Assembly: GCA_015662615.1 (NCBI GenBank)
Contig: DQTU01000343.1
Location: 1-9,530 of the forward strand
Length of the DNA stretch: 9,530 nucleotides
Source of the DNA: Campylobacterales bacterium
Lineage (GTDB): Bacteria > Campylobacterota > Campylobacteria > Campylobacterales > QNZT01
Reading direction: 5' to 3'
Part shown: in pieces, positions 1 to 6,676 of the stretch
How the letters are laid out: every line of letters begins with the position of its first letter
How positions within the stretch are numbered: position 1 is the first letter of the stretch
Made by a program: the position numbers and the translations under genes
Notes under the pieces: model-generated
What the model saw: the letters and a program-made list of their open reading frames with translations, nothing else
Database searches by the model: none
Told to the model about the DNA's origin: nothing

Positions 1-692
1 ACATAAGCTCCTATCATGCCAACTGCAAAACCAAATATAAGACCTTTAAAGACACCAGTCAAGATATCACTAAGTTTCAGATACATGTTTATCGTATTAA
101 GATATGCCGTTTCATTTATACCCAAAGCATATACAGATATAAGATATGCACTAAGGTTTCCTAAAAAAACAAACAGCACTACTAAAAGAGGAAGTGAGAG
201 TGTTGTGGCAAATATACGAGGTATGAGAAGATATTTTTTAGAGTCAACGGCTAATGTATCTAAGGCATCTATCTGTTCGGTTACTCTCATAGTTCCTAGT
301 TCTGCTGCCATGGCACTTATGGCTCGTGAAGTTATCATAAGCCCTGCAAAAACTGGACCCAATTCTCTAGCTAGTGATATAAATATAGGATAACCCATCA
401 TATTTTGTGCACCAAATTGGTGAAATGCCTGATAAAGTTGTACGGCTGATACAAGTCCTGTAAAAACTCCAGTAAGTGTTATCAGCCCAATAGAACCAAT
501 ACCAACTACTTCCATCTGCTTAAAAATCTCTTTTATTCTAAGAGGGGATTTAAAGTAAAGTGGTAAAAGCTTAAATTGGAACATCCAAAAATGTCCAAAT
601 CCACTGAAAAGGTTAGCAAAATTTAAAGCTCTTTTACCGATAAAAGCAAAAAATTGTTCAAAAACACCCATCTTTGTTATATTTTTCCTCAT
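1..692 (-). CDS. mlaE: MlaE-family ABC transporter permease, N-terminal part (runs off the left edge)
   Basis: This is the integral membrane permease of an Mla-type ABC system, which moves phospholipids between the inner and outer membranes with an MlaF-like ATPase and an MlaD-like MCE protein. The reading frame is open from the ATG at 692 to base 3 with no stop, giving 230 residues; the C-terminus lies outside the window. The family signature is clear: a membrane segment with GIGSIGLITLTGVFTGLVSA at residues 64-83, then RELGPVFAGLMITSRAISAM at 109-128 and the loop MRVTEQIDAL at 135-144, followed by further hydrophobic segments at about 155-190 and 210-230. The ATG at 692 is preceded by an AAAGGTG ribosome-binding site about five bases away; an ATG at codon 8 is a weaker alternative. 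The gene is divergent from fliL. Family assignment is confident; the lipid substrate is inferred from the family. Confidence 0.93.
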   Translation of the reverse strand, partial: MRKNITKMGVFEQFFAFIGKRALNFANLFSGFGHFWMFQFKLLPLYFKSPLRIKEIFKQMEVVGIGSIGLITLTGVFTGLVSAVQLYQAFHQFGAQNMMGYPIFISLARELGPVFAGLMITSRAISAMAAELGTMRVTEQIDALDTLAVDSKKYLLIPRIFATTLSLPLLVVLFVFLGNLSAYLISVYALGINETAYLNTINMYLKLSDILTGVFKGLIFGFAVGMIGAY

Positions 693-763
693 ATTTGCAC
701 CTTTATAGACAAAAATATATAACTTTTCTAAAAAAACTAAACTTTTTCTCAAACGGTACGATA

Positions 764-790
764 TTGTTTATAAGTTAGAAAAAATATAAT
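764..790 (+). promoter_or_regulatory. Candidate sigma-70-type promoter for fliL-acpS
   Basis: A perfect TATAAT lies at 785-790 with a TTGTTT at 764-769, a 15-base spacer. Transcription would begin near 797, just ahead of the AAAGGA ribosome-binding site of fliL. The spacer is short, but Campylobacterota promoters often lack a strict -35 box. The same 117-base gap must also carry the promoter of the divergent mlaE gene; a TATATT on the minus strand near 705-715 is the only candidate there and is weak. I saw no convincing sigma-54 GG-N10-GC element. Confidence 0.4.
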
Positions 791-809
791 AACGAAAGAA
801 AGGAAAATC

Positions 810-1352
810 ATGGCTGAAGCAGTAGAAAACACAGAAGTTGAAGTTGAGAAAAAAGGCGGTTCAAATGTACTGTTGATAGTAGTAGCATCTGTTCTATTTT
901 TAATTCTTATTGGTGGTGGCGTGGCTGGGTATTTACTCTTAAATGAAGATTCAGGAGTAATAGAAGATGCAAACAAAGCAGTACAAACACAAGCAGTAGC
1001 AGCAAAAAAGTCTACTACAAATTCCACTAGAGGAACAAACTATGCTGAAATTGGGCAAATGTATCCTATGGAGCAGTTTGTCGTAAACTTATATAGTGAG
1101 GGTGGGGCAAGGTATCTCAAAACTACACTAAACCTAGAGCTAGCAAGTGAAGAGTTAGCGATGGAACTTGATGCTAAAAAACCAATTGTGAGAAATATCA
1201 TCATATCTGCTTTATCAGCTAAGACTTATGAGGAAATTAGTACGATTAAAGGAAAAGAAAACCTAAAGGATGAGATTGTGTTAAATATCAATGAAGTTGT
1301 AACAGACGGCAAGGTAAACAACTTATTCTTTACAGACTTTGTAATTCAATGA
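810..1352 (+). CDS. fliL: Flagellar basal body-associated protein FliL
   Basis: FliL is a single-pass inner-membrane protein that sits around the MotA/MotB stator units of the flagellar motor and supports torque and stator stability. The 180-residue product has a short charged cytoplasmic N-terminus, one membrane helix at about residues 20-43, a low-complexity Ala/Thr/Ser linker at 52-76, and the periplasmic FliL domain from about 84 (YPMEQFVVNL) to the end, with the typical late segment VVTDGKVNNLFFTDFVIQ. The length matches the family. The start has a good AAAGGA ribosome-binding site. The stop overlaps the start of acpS in an ATGA, so translation is probably coupled. I recall the fliL-acpS order from other Campylobacterota, where fliL often lies away from the fliMN operon; no other flagellar gene is visible here. 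Confidence 0.95.
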   Translation: MAEAVENTEVEVEKKGGSNVLLIVVASVLFLILIGGGVAGYLLLNEDSGVIEDANKAVQTQAVAAKKSTTNSTRGTNYAEIGQMYPMEQFVVNLYSEGGARYLKTTLNLELASEELAMELDAKKPIVRNIIISALSAKTYEEISTIKGKENLKDEIVLNINEVVTDGKVNNLFFTDFVIQ

Positions 1353-1726
1353 TCGGGATTGATATCGTATCGCTCCCACGGTTTGAAAAGTTTTTAGAAA
1401 AATTCCCCGACAAGGCACTACAGAGATTTCTAAACCCCGACGAAATCTCTCTTGTCAAAACCCCACAAAACGCAGCAGGATTATTTGCGGCCAAAGAGGC
1501 TATCTCAAAAGCATTAGGCACTGGTATCTCCAAAGAGTGTTCGTTTAAAGATATCGTCATCCATAAAGATGCGAAGAATGCCCCCTACTTTACACTAACA
1601 AAACATATCATAGAAAAGTATACTATAACAGACTGTGCACTCTCTATCACGCATGATGGTGGTTTTGCTATCGCAGTTGCACATATTGAGTCAAAGCAAA
1701 AAAATAAAAATCCATTGTGTCACTAA
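1349..1726 (+). CDS. acpS: Holo-[acyl-carrier-protein] synthase
   Basis: AcpS transfers the 4'-phosphopantetheine arm from coenzyme A to a serine of apo-ACP, activating it for fatty acid synthesis in the cytoplasm. The 125-residue protein has the usual AcpS length. It shows both magnesium-binding motifs: GIDIVSLPRFE at residues 3-13, with Asp5 as a ligand, and FAAKEAISKALGTG at 46-59, with Glu50 as a ligand and Lys in the CoA site. The C-terminal strand SITHDGGFAIAVA at 99-111 is also typical. The start at 1349 overlaps the fliL stop by four bases (ATGA) and has no strong ribosome-binding site of its own, which fits translational coupling to fliL. The lysine- and asparagine-rich tail after residue 113 is not conserved in the family. 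No clear intrinsic terminator follows. Confidence 0.95.
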   Translation: MIGIDIVSLPRFEKFLEKFPDKALQRFLNPDEISLVKTPQNAAGLFAAKEAISKALGTGISKECSFKDIVIHKDAKNAPYFTLTKHIIEKYTITDCALSITHDGGFAIAVAHIESKQKNKNPLCH

Positions 1727-1913
1727 ACTACACACTCATTTATCTCATCAGCTTAACTTAAAATATGTTTTTTTCAATAGTTTTAATTTACAATTTTAGA
1801 GTTAAAAACCACATCTAAATCAACTCAAAATCCGTAATAGTAGTGCCTTAAATGACGATATAGTTATATGAGACATAAAGTCCCAGAAATACTAAAAAGG
1901 AAAGAGATACACA

Positions 1914-2066
1914 ATGTTTATGATTATGGGTACATTTGCAGCCGTCGTATTTATGCTAATTATTGGTTTCATCGGTGAAACTATCGGTGGCATGTTCTCT
2001 ACATCTGAAGAGTCAGAATCTTCAATGAGCGAAGAGAGTTATTCAGAATACGCTACTGCAAAATAG
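1914..2066 (+). CDS. Small single-helix membrane protein with acidic tail (50 residues)
   Basis: This short open frame encodes MFMIMGTFAAVVFMLIIGFI followed by GETIGGMF and a Ser/Glu-rich tail ending in YATAK. Residues 1-28 form one hydrophobic helix with GxxxG-like spacing (GFIGETIGG), and residues 29-46 are strongly acidic and serine-rich, so the likely form is a bitopic or peripherally anchored inner-membrane peptide. A purine-rich AAGGAAAGAG lies 8-17 bases upstream and could serve as ribosome-binding site. The clean start, the sharp hydrophobic/acidic division and the hairpin right after the stop support a real gene. I recognise no family. Its neighbour at 2213 is another one-helix small protein, so they may act together; this is inference only. 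Confidence 0.65.
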   Translation: MFMIMGTFAAVVFMLIIGFIGETIGGMFSTSEESESSMSEESYSEYATAK

Positions 2067-2069
2067 ACA

Positions 2070-2106
2070 CAATATAGAAGTTTTATAAAAAAATGCTTCT
2101 ATATTG
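2070..2106. terminator. Inverted repeat after the 50-residue gene
   Basis: CAATATAGAAG at 2070-2080 and CTTCTATATTG at 2096-2106 form a perfect 11-bp stem with a 15-base AT-rich loop, beginning three bases after the stop codon at 2064-2066. No good U-tract follows on either strand (CACACTTAAA on the plus strand), so this is either a weak terminator or a structure protecting the mRNA 3' end. The position argues for an mRNA end feature of the small gene. Confidence 0.5.
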
Positions 2107-2179
2107 CACACTTAAAAAAAATTAAACAAATCTCCTTACAATAATTCAATATTTTTATTTTTATTTAAGATTAATTAAA

Positions 2180-2185
2180 TATACT
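2180..2185 (+). promoter_or_regulatory. Candidate -10 box for the 66-residue small gene
   Basis: TATACT at 2180-2185 lies 27 bases before the ATG at 2213, in very AT-rich DNA with no clear -35 hexamer. Transcription would start near 2192. The hairpin at 2070-2106 lies upstream, so this gene probably has its own promoter and is not simply read through from the 50-residue gene. Confidence 0.35.
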
Positions 2186-2212
2186 TGATTTTGAAAACAG
2201 AAAGGAGTCACT

Positions 2213-2413
2213 ATGAAATTACTTACAAGAGTAGCAATACCATTCTATTTTGGAGCAACTGTAATACTCTTAGGAGCTGGAGCAGTAGTAGAGTTTATCA
2301 AAGCGTACTATCCAATTGTTAAAAGTACTATGATATCTTTTATTCAAAAAACTTACAAATCGTATAATAGTTCACGATCAACCAATCAATACGGCAGACT
2401 ACCTGCAGTATAA
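2213..2413 (+). CDS. Small single-helix membrane protein (66 residues)
   Basis: The product starts MKLLTRVAIPFYFGATVILL and has one hydrophobic helix at about residues 7-29 (glycine- and alanine-rich). This is followed by an amphipathic, basic stretch with several Tyr and Lys (KAYYPIVKSTMISFIQKTYK) and a polar tail ending in YGRLPAV. The ribosome-binding site is strong (GAAAGGAG, seven bases before ATG), and a strong hairpin begins right at the stop codon, so this is very likely a genuine gene. The family is not recognised. The positive-inside rule gives no clear orientation, because both ends are basic. It converges with the chemoreceptor gene on the minus strand. Confidence 0.75.
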   Translation: MKLLTRVAIPFYFGATVILLGAGAVVEFIKAYYPIVKSTMISFIQKTYKSYNSSRSTNQYGRLPAV

Positions 2414-2444
2414 GATTAACCTGCAAAAACTTTGCAGGTTAATC
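2414..2444. terminator. Bidirectional terminator hairpin between the small gene and the chemoreceptor gene
   Basis: GATTAACCTGCAAA at 2414-2427 and TTTGCAGGTTAATC at 2431-2444 make a perfect 14-bp stem with a three-base loop. It starts directly after the stop codon of the 66-residue gene. Its right arm contains the stop codon (2439-2441) and last aspartate codon of the chemoreceptor gene. It can therefore end both convergent transcripts. The downstream U-tracts are modest (TCTTTC on the plus strand, TCTTATAC on the minus strand). Confidence 0.8.
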
Positions 2445-3518
2445 TCTTTCACTTAAAATTTGATCTAGCGTTTCAAATACCCCATTACTTCCCTTTTCCA
2501 TCTCTTTAAAACCAACCATTAATTCATCATAATCAAGTTCTGGCTCTTTAATCGCCTCAAAAATCTTATGCGTAGCATTATGCACAACCGCATGCGGAGC
2601 TTCAAGGAGTTTGAAACTTGGAGTATCTTTGAAAAATTCAAATCCATCCCCTTCTTCATACCACTGCCCCAAACGGCAATTATGGTGACTGACAAAAGCA
2701 AACTGCTCTTTTTGTGTGATACCAGAGAGATAAGTATTTATTTTCCAGATGACATGGTCAACCTTTGCCAAAGTCATAAATATACAATCATTTGTATGTT
2801 GACTGAAATGTAGCGTCTCATACATCAGCCCAGTATTGTTTTCTAATATAGTTCGTAATTCATTTACTGAATTATTAGAGCTATTTACACTTTCTAGAAC
2901 TTGAGTAAATTGTCCCGTCACAGTCATAACATCCTGTTTCATAGATTGTAAGGATATATTGATTTCTGAAACTGCCTTATCCGTTTGATCTGCCAGTTTT
3001 CTTACTTCATCTGCAACAACTGCAAAACCTCGTCCATGTTCTCCAGCTCGTGCTGCTTCAATTGCTGCGTTTAGAGCAAGTAAATTGGTCTGATCTGAGA
3101 TATCTTTGATCATTGATAGTACACCACTAACATCATCTGCTCGTGATGAAAGTGCTTCTATCGTTGACATTGAGTCAGCCGAAATTACCGATAATGATTC
3201 AAGTGTATTTGAAATTTGACCTGTCTGTTCATTGGTATTTGAAATCGTTTCAAGCAGACATGTAAGTTTTGCATTTCCATCTTTGGAATATGAAACCGAC
3301 TCCGCCATATTTTTTTGAATATCTAACAAATTTTTCTTTAGCTGTTCATTTTGATACTCCATCATACCGCGAGGTTTGTAGTCATTTTTCTCTCGTAAAC
3401 TATTTTGTGATTGCAATAATTGAGCTTGAAGCAATTCATTCTCTTTCTTTAAAGTGAGATTCTCTTCTGTCAAGCGCTCAATTTGCTCTGCATCTGCACG
3501 GCTTTTAAATAGTGTCAT
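2439..3518 (-). CDS. Soluble methyl-accepting chemotaxis protein with C-terminal CZB zinc-binding domain
   Basis: This is a cytoplasmic chemoreceptor of 359 residues that should signal to CheA through CheW. It has no membrane segment. Residues 8-72 are a predicted coiled coil. A short MCP signalling domain spans about 75-240, with the conserved hairpin tip ([36 protein letters not shown]) at about 140-176. A CZB (chemoreceptor zinc-binding) domain follows at about 250-357: His255 in DHVIWK, Cys281 in HNCRLGQWY, and His309 and His313 in PHAVVHN are the expected 3His/1Cys zinc ligands. The layout resembles Helicobacter TlpD, which is linked to sensing of oxidative stress, hypochlorite or zinc; the ligand here is inferred. 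The start at 3518 has a GGGAG ribosome-binding site. No C-terminal CheR/CheB tether pentapeptide is visible. Confidence 0.93.
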   Translation of the reverse strand: MTLFKSRADAEQIERLTEENLTLKKENELLQAQLLQSQNSLREKNDYKPRGMMEYQNEQLKKNLLDIQKNMAESVSYSKDGNAKLTCLLETISNTNEQTGQISNTLESLSVISADSMSTIEALSSRADDVSGVLSMIKDISDQTNLLALNAAIEAARAGEHGRGFAVVADEVRKLADQTDKAVSEINISLQSMKQDVMTVTGQFTQVLESVNSSNNSVNELRTILENNTGLMYETLHFSQHTNDCIFMTLAKVDHVIWKINTYLSGITQKEQFAFVSHHNCRLGQWYEEGDGFEFFKDTPSFKLLEAPHAVVHNATHKIFEAIKEPELDYDELMVGFKEMEKGSNGVFETLDQILSERD

Positions 3519-3541
3519 TAATGTACTCCCTATAGAATTTA

Positions 3542-3547
3542 AGTATA
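3542..3547 (-). promoter_or_regulatory. Candidate -10 box for the chemoreceptor gene
   Basis: On the minus strand TATACT (3547 to 3542) lies 24 bases before the chemoreceptor ATG, leaving a short leader that contains the GGGAG ribosome-binding site. No clear -35 element is seen. The gap between the two divergent genes is only 67 bases, so both promoters must share it. Confidence 0.4.
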
Positions 3548-3573
3548 AATCGGCATTTAAAGAAATAAATTTA

Positions 3574-3579
3574 TATAAT
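3574..3579 (+). promoter_or_regulatory. Candidate -10 box directly in front of the DUF2459 gene, possibly leaderless
   Basis: A perfect TATAAT at 3574-3579 ends six bases before the ATG at 3586, so transcription would begin at or within a base or two of the start codon. No ribosome-binding site precedes that ATG. Both facts together suggest a leaderless mRNA. The AT-richness of the region makes a chance match possible. Confidence 0.35.
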
Positions 3580-3585
3580 GAAACT

Positions 3586-4233
3586 ATGTTTATAAAAAAG
3601 AGTATTAAGATTATTTTACTTCTATTTGCTTCTATAATGATTTATATTATATTCTCTTTTATTCTTTTGTTATTTCCTTCCCAAAAACTATGTACTAATG
3701 AGACAAAAACAATCTATATCTACCATGACACAGCACATACTGAGATTATGATTCCCGTACACTATTTTAAAGATGAGTATCAAAAGCGATTTCCAAATCT
3801 TTTAAAAGGTCAAAATTATGGCTATCTTGCTTTTAGCTATGGAGATAAAGAGTTTATGATGAAAGTGCCTACATGGAGTGATGTGAAGCTAGGAATTACC
3901 CTAAAATCACTATTTACCAACACCCCTGGACTTCTTCGTGTTGGGCATTATGGGGGCATAAACAAAGAAGACTCTGTTAAAATTACCCTCTCAAAACTTT
4001 GCCTTGAAAAATTACAAAAAAGCATTTTAAACTCCTTTTCAGAGAAAAATAACAAATTTCAAAGATATTTTGACCACTACAAACACCCAAAAGTGTTCTA
4101 TTTTCAAGCCAAAAAAAGCTACAATCTTTTTAATACTTGTAACACATGGACAGGAGATAGGTTAAGAGATGCTGGATTAAAAGTTTCTTATCACACCCCT
4201 TTTGCACAGCAAGTTATCTATCCCTATCAATAA
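3586..4233 (+). CDS. DUF2459-type (TIGR02117-like) membrane-anchored protein
   Basis: The 215-residue product has an N-terminal basic stretch and one long membrane helix at about residues 6-30, then a probable extracytoplasmic domain. That domain matches, from memory, DUF2459 proteins first noted near urease operons: His51 in [12 protein letters not shown], the [18 protein letters not shown] block at about 85-102, and the hallmark [20 protein letters not shown] at 178-197, with Cys185. The invariant His and Cys resemble a cysteine-hydrolase pair (NlpC/P60-like, permuted), but this is inference and no activity is claimed. The frame is open upstream to 3454, inside the antisense chemoreceptor gene; I chose the ATG at 3586 because it immediately precedes the membrane helix and the longer N-terminus does not look like protein. 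No urease gene is visible nearby. Confidence 0.82.
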   Translation: MFIKKSIKIILLLFASIMIYIIFSFILLLFPSQKLCTNETKTIYIYHDTAHTEIMIPVHYFKDEYQKRFPNLLKGQNYGYLAFSYGDKEFMMKVPTWSDVKLGITLKSLFTNTPGLLRVGHYGGINKEDSVKITLSKLCLEKLQKSILNSFSEKNNKFQRYFDHYKHPKVFYFQAKKSYNLFNTCNTWTGDRLRDAGLKVSYHTPFAQQVIYPYQ

Positions 4234-4663
4234 AGGATTTCCCATCACTTTTACACTCGTACATCTCATTCATATCTTCGCAGTTTTCATCTACGGTGGT
4301 TTTCTAATTACAGACAATCTTTTTATGGCAAAAATGAAACGGACCCTCTCTGATGAAGAACATGCTAAAGCTAGAGAAGCCATCATGATGCATGTGAGAA
4401 AAGTCGTCCCTTATGCACTTTTAGTAGCTGTTGCTACCGGAGTCTATATGTTTTTTCAAGTTTTTGGAACAATTGGAGAAGATGGATTAAGCAATTTTCA
4501 AATTTTACTCTCCATAAAAGCATTTTTAGGATTATGGCTAGGTCTTCGTGGAGGAATGCAACTGTTTTTCAAAATTAACCCTTGGCTGTTTAAAAGTCAT
4601 CTCTTTCCATTTGGGTTAGTAATCATTATAATCTTTTTATCACAACTAATGTGGGAATTTTAA
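4202..4663 (+). CDS. Four-helix integral membrane protein, CopD/HemJ-like in layout
   Basis: The product has about 153 residues and four membrane helices, near residues 16-38, 69-90, 102-120 and 134-150. TM1 starts with LVHLIHIFAVFIYGGFL, carrying two histidines; TM2 is preceded by a charged helix containing MMHVRKVVP; TM3 begins KAFLGLWLGLRGG. This His-bearing four-helix layout resembles CopD- and HemJ-like heme or copper membrane proteins, but I cannot name the family. The start is uncertain: no ATG precedes TM1. The TTG at 4202 (32-base overlap with the DUF2459 gene) is the only ordinary candidate found, yet it lacks a ribosome-binding site. An AAAGGA at 4232-4237 instead faces an in-frame ATC at 4244. 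Translation is probably coupled to the upstream gene. Confidence 0.7.
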   Translation: MHSKLSIPINKGFPITFTLVHLIHIFAVFIYGGFLITDNLFMAKMKRTLSDEEHAKAREAIMMHVRKVVPYALLVAVATGVYMFFQVFGTIGEDGLSNFQILLSIKAFLGLWLGLRGGMQLFFKINPWLFKSHLFPFGLVIIIIFLSQLMWEF

Positions 4664-4696
4664 AGTAATTTTTCAGTAAAATCCAAGTAAAAAATA

Positions 4697-4740
4697 TAGG
4701 CTTTTTGTACATCTTGTGAAGAAGATATACAAAAAGCCTA
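4697..4740. repeat. Long hairpin directly before the metG start codon
   Basis: TAGGCTTTTTGTA at 4697-4709 and TACAAAAAGCCTA at 4728-4740 pair perfectly over 13 bp. After one mismatch, ATCTT (4711-4715) pairs with AAGAT (4722-4726), leaving a six-base loop. The right arm ends one base before the ATG at 4742. On the minus strand the stem is followed by six U (A-run at 4689-4694), which is the form of an intrinsic terminator for antisense transcription; on the plus strand no U-tract follows. It could weakly end the upstream operon, block antisense reading, or control metG translation. Confidence 0.75.
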
Positions 4741-4741
4741 A

Positions 4742-6676
4742 ATGGATAATTTAATGTCAGAAAATTGCAAAAAAGCTTATATCACAACTCCTATATATTA
4801 TGTAAACGATGTACCTCACATCGGTCATGCCTATACAACTATCATAGCAGATACACTCGCTCGTTATTCAAGGCTCATAGGTCTTGACACTATGTTTCTC
4901 ACAGGAACCGATGAACATGGACAGAAGATAGAAGAAGCTGCAAAAAGCAGAGGCAGAAGTCCCAAAGAGTACGCAGATGAAATTAGTGGAAAATTCAAAT
5001 CACTTTGGGATGAGTTTGATATCTCTTACGATAAATTTATCAGAACCACCGATGAAGACCACAAATTAGGCGTTCATAAAGCATTTGAAACCATGCATGC
5101 AAAAGGTGACATCTACAAAGATAATTATGAAGGGTTTTACTGTGTTTCTTGCGAAACCTTTTTCACAAAAATCCAATTGGTAGATGATGAGTTTTGCCCT
5201 GATTGTGGAAAACCGACAAGCATCGTAAAAGAGGAGAGTTACTTTTTTAAACTCTCAAAGTATGAAGAGAGACTACTTCAATGGTATACAGATGATGAGA
5301 AATGTATTTTGCCAAAAGCAAAGAAAAACGAAGTGATTAACTTTGTAAAACAAGGATTACATGACCTCTCAATCACACGAACAAGTTTTGACTGGGGTGT
5401 CAAACTTCCTGAAAAGATGAATGACCCAAAACATGTCATGTATGTTTGGATGGATGCCTTAATGAACTATATCACAGCCCTTGGATATGGCAAAGATGAT
5501 GCAAACATGGAGTATTGGAATGGTACAACAGTGCATCTTGTGGGAAAAGATATCTTAAGATTCCATGCAATTTATTGGCCTGCATTTTTAATGAGTCTTG
5601 ATTTACCACTTCCTCGTCACATCGGAGCACATGGCTGGTGGACAAGAGACGGCGAAAAGATGAGCAAATCAAAAGGAAATGTTGTAGATCCAAGAGAAGT
5701 TGCAAATGCTTATGGTTTGGAAAATTTCCGATATTTTCTTCTTCGTGAAGTCCCATTTGGACAAGATGGAGATTTTAGCCAAAAAGCACTCATTGATAGA
5801 ATCAACTCTGACCTTGGAAATGACCTTGGAAATCTTATGAACCGTATCATTGGAATGAGTGGAAAATACAGCAACCTTGTCATCGACTCAACAAATGTGA
5901 TGAAATACCATGAAAAAGAGATAAAAGATGCCGAAGCGATTATTGATACTCTTGAACCTTTCATCTTTGAACTACAACTCAACAGGTTTCTTGAAGAGCT
6001 TTGGAAAGTTTTAACCATCGCAAACCAATCCATCACAGCTTATGAGCCATGGGCAAAGATAAAAGAGGGAAAAGAAGAAGAAGCAATGGCACTGGTTGCA
6101 CTTGTCGCAAATCTTTTAGCAAAAGTCTCTGTCATGTTAAGTTCTGTCATGCCAAAAACTTGTGCAAGTATCTCAGATGCTCTAGGATTTGAAATCACAC
6201 CTGAAAATTTCAACACCATTATCAAAGATAAAAAACTTCTTGAAACTTTTACCATTAAAAAACTTCCTGCACTGTTCCCAAGAATCGAACACGAAGAGTT
6301 AGAATCACCAGAGCCGAAAGTAGCCTCTAAAAAAGAGAAAAAAGCTGAAGGCATCATCACAATCGACCAATTTTTTGAGACAAAGATAAAAATTGCAACG
6401 ATTTTAGAAGCAGAAGAAGTACCTAAAAGCGACCGTCTCCTAAAACTAAAAGTTGATGTTGGCGAAAATGAGCCACGACAAGTTATCGCTGGAATCAAAG
6501 AGTTTTACACCGCTGAAAGTCTTGCAGGAACACAAGCATGTTTAGTGGCAAACCTCAAACCTGCAAAAATCATGGGACTGCTTTCTGAGGGAATGTTATT
6601 GGCAGCCAAAGATAAAGAGGGCTTATCACTCATCCGTCCAGAATCGCCAAAGAGGAGCGGTACAAAAGTCGGATGA
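4742..6676 (+). CDS. metG: Methionyl-tRNA synthetase
   Basis: MetG attaches methionine to tRNA-Met and initiator tRNA in the cytoplasm. The 644-residue class I synthetase shows the HIGH motif (His26-His29 in DVPHIGHAYT) and the KMSKS motif at 306-310. It has one zinc knuckle with four cysteines (134, 137, 152, 155; CVSC...CPDC) and the anticodon-binding helical domain at about 350-510. After a charged linker (about 515-536) comes a C-terminal EMAP/Trbp111-like tRNA-binding domain at about 538-644, which usually mediates dimerisation. Two starts are possible: the ATG at 4742, which directly abuts the hairpin and has no ribosome-binding site, or the ATG at 4754, preceded by a weak GGA; the latter gives 640 residues. 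The stop overlaps the next gene by four bases. Confidence 0.97.
   Translation: MDNLMSENCKKAYITTPIYYVNDVPHIGHAYTTIIADTLARYSRLIGLDTMFLTGTDEHGQKIEEAAKSRGRSPKEYADEISGKFKSLWDEFDISYDKFIRTTDEDHKLGVHKAFETMHAKGDIYKDNYEGFYCVSCETFFTKIQLVDDEFCPDCGKPTSIVKEESYFFKLSKYEERLLQWYTDDEKCILPKAKKNEVINFVKQGLHDLSITRTSFDWGVKLPEKMNDPKHVMYVWMDALMNYITALGYGKDDANMEYWNGTTVHLVGKDILRFHAIYWPAFLMSLDLPLPRHIGAHGWWTRDGEKMSKSKGNVVDPREVANAYGLENFRYFLLREVPFGQDGDFSQKALIDRINSDLGNDLGNLMNRIIGMSGKYSNLVIDSTNVMKYHEKEIKDAEAIIDTLEPFIFELQLNRFLEELWKVLTIANQSITAYEPWAKIKEGKEEEAMALVALVANLLAKVSVMLSSVMPKTCASISDALGFEITPENFNTIIKDKKLLETFTIKKLPALFPRIEHEELESPEPKVASKKEKKAEGIITIDQFFETKIKIATILEAEEVPKSDRLLKLKVDVGENEPRQVIAGIKEFYTAESLAGTQACLVANLKPAKIMGLLSEGMLLAAKDKEGLSLIRPESPKRSGTKVG

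Noticed and set aside
16..393. Plus-strand open frame of 125 residues
   Set aside because: It lies wholly antisense to the MlaE permease, whose minus-strand frame has clear family motifs.
693..809. Sigma-54 promoter for fliL
   Set aside because: The nearest GG (in ACGGTACG) is not followed by GC at the required distance; a TATAAT box fits better.
1727..1913. A small RNA or further small gene between acpS and the 50-residue gene
   Set aside because: This is AT-rich DNA with no strong hairpin-plus-U-tract and no open frame with a ribosome-binding site; only weak -10-like words were seen near 1859-1870.
3454..3585. Upstream extension of the DUF2459 frame by 44 codons
   Set aside because: The extension runs antisense through the N-terminus of the chemoreceptor gene and puts a non-signal-like sequence before the membrane helix; the ATG at 3586 is a better start.
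4664..4741. T-box riboswitch ahead of metG
   Set aside because: The interval is only about 78 bases and shows one simple hairpin; there is no room for the Stem I plus T-box antiterminator layout.
5472..6498. Three minus-strand open frames inside metG (5472-5756, 5710-6036, 6040-6498)
   Set aside because: They are shadows of the metG coding frame, overlap each other and show no recognisable protein features.
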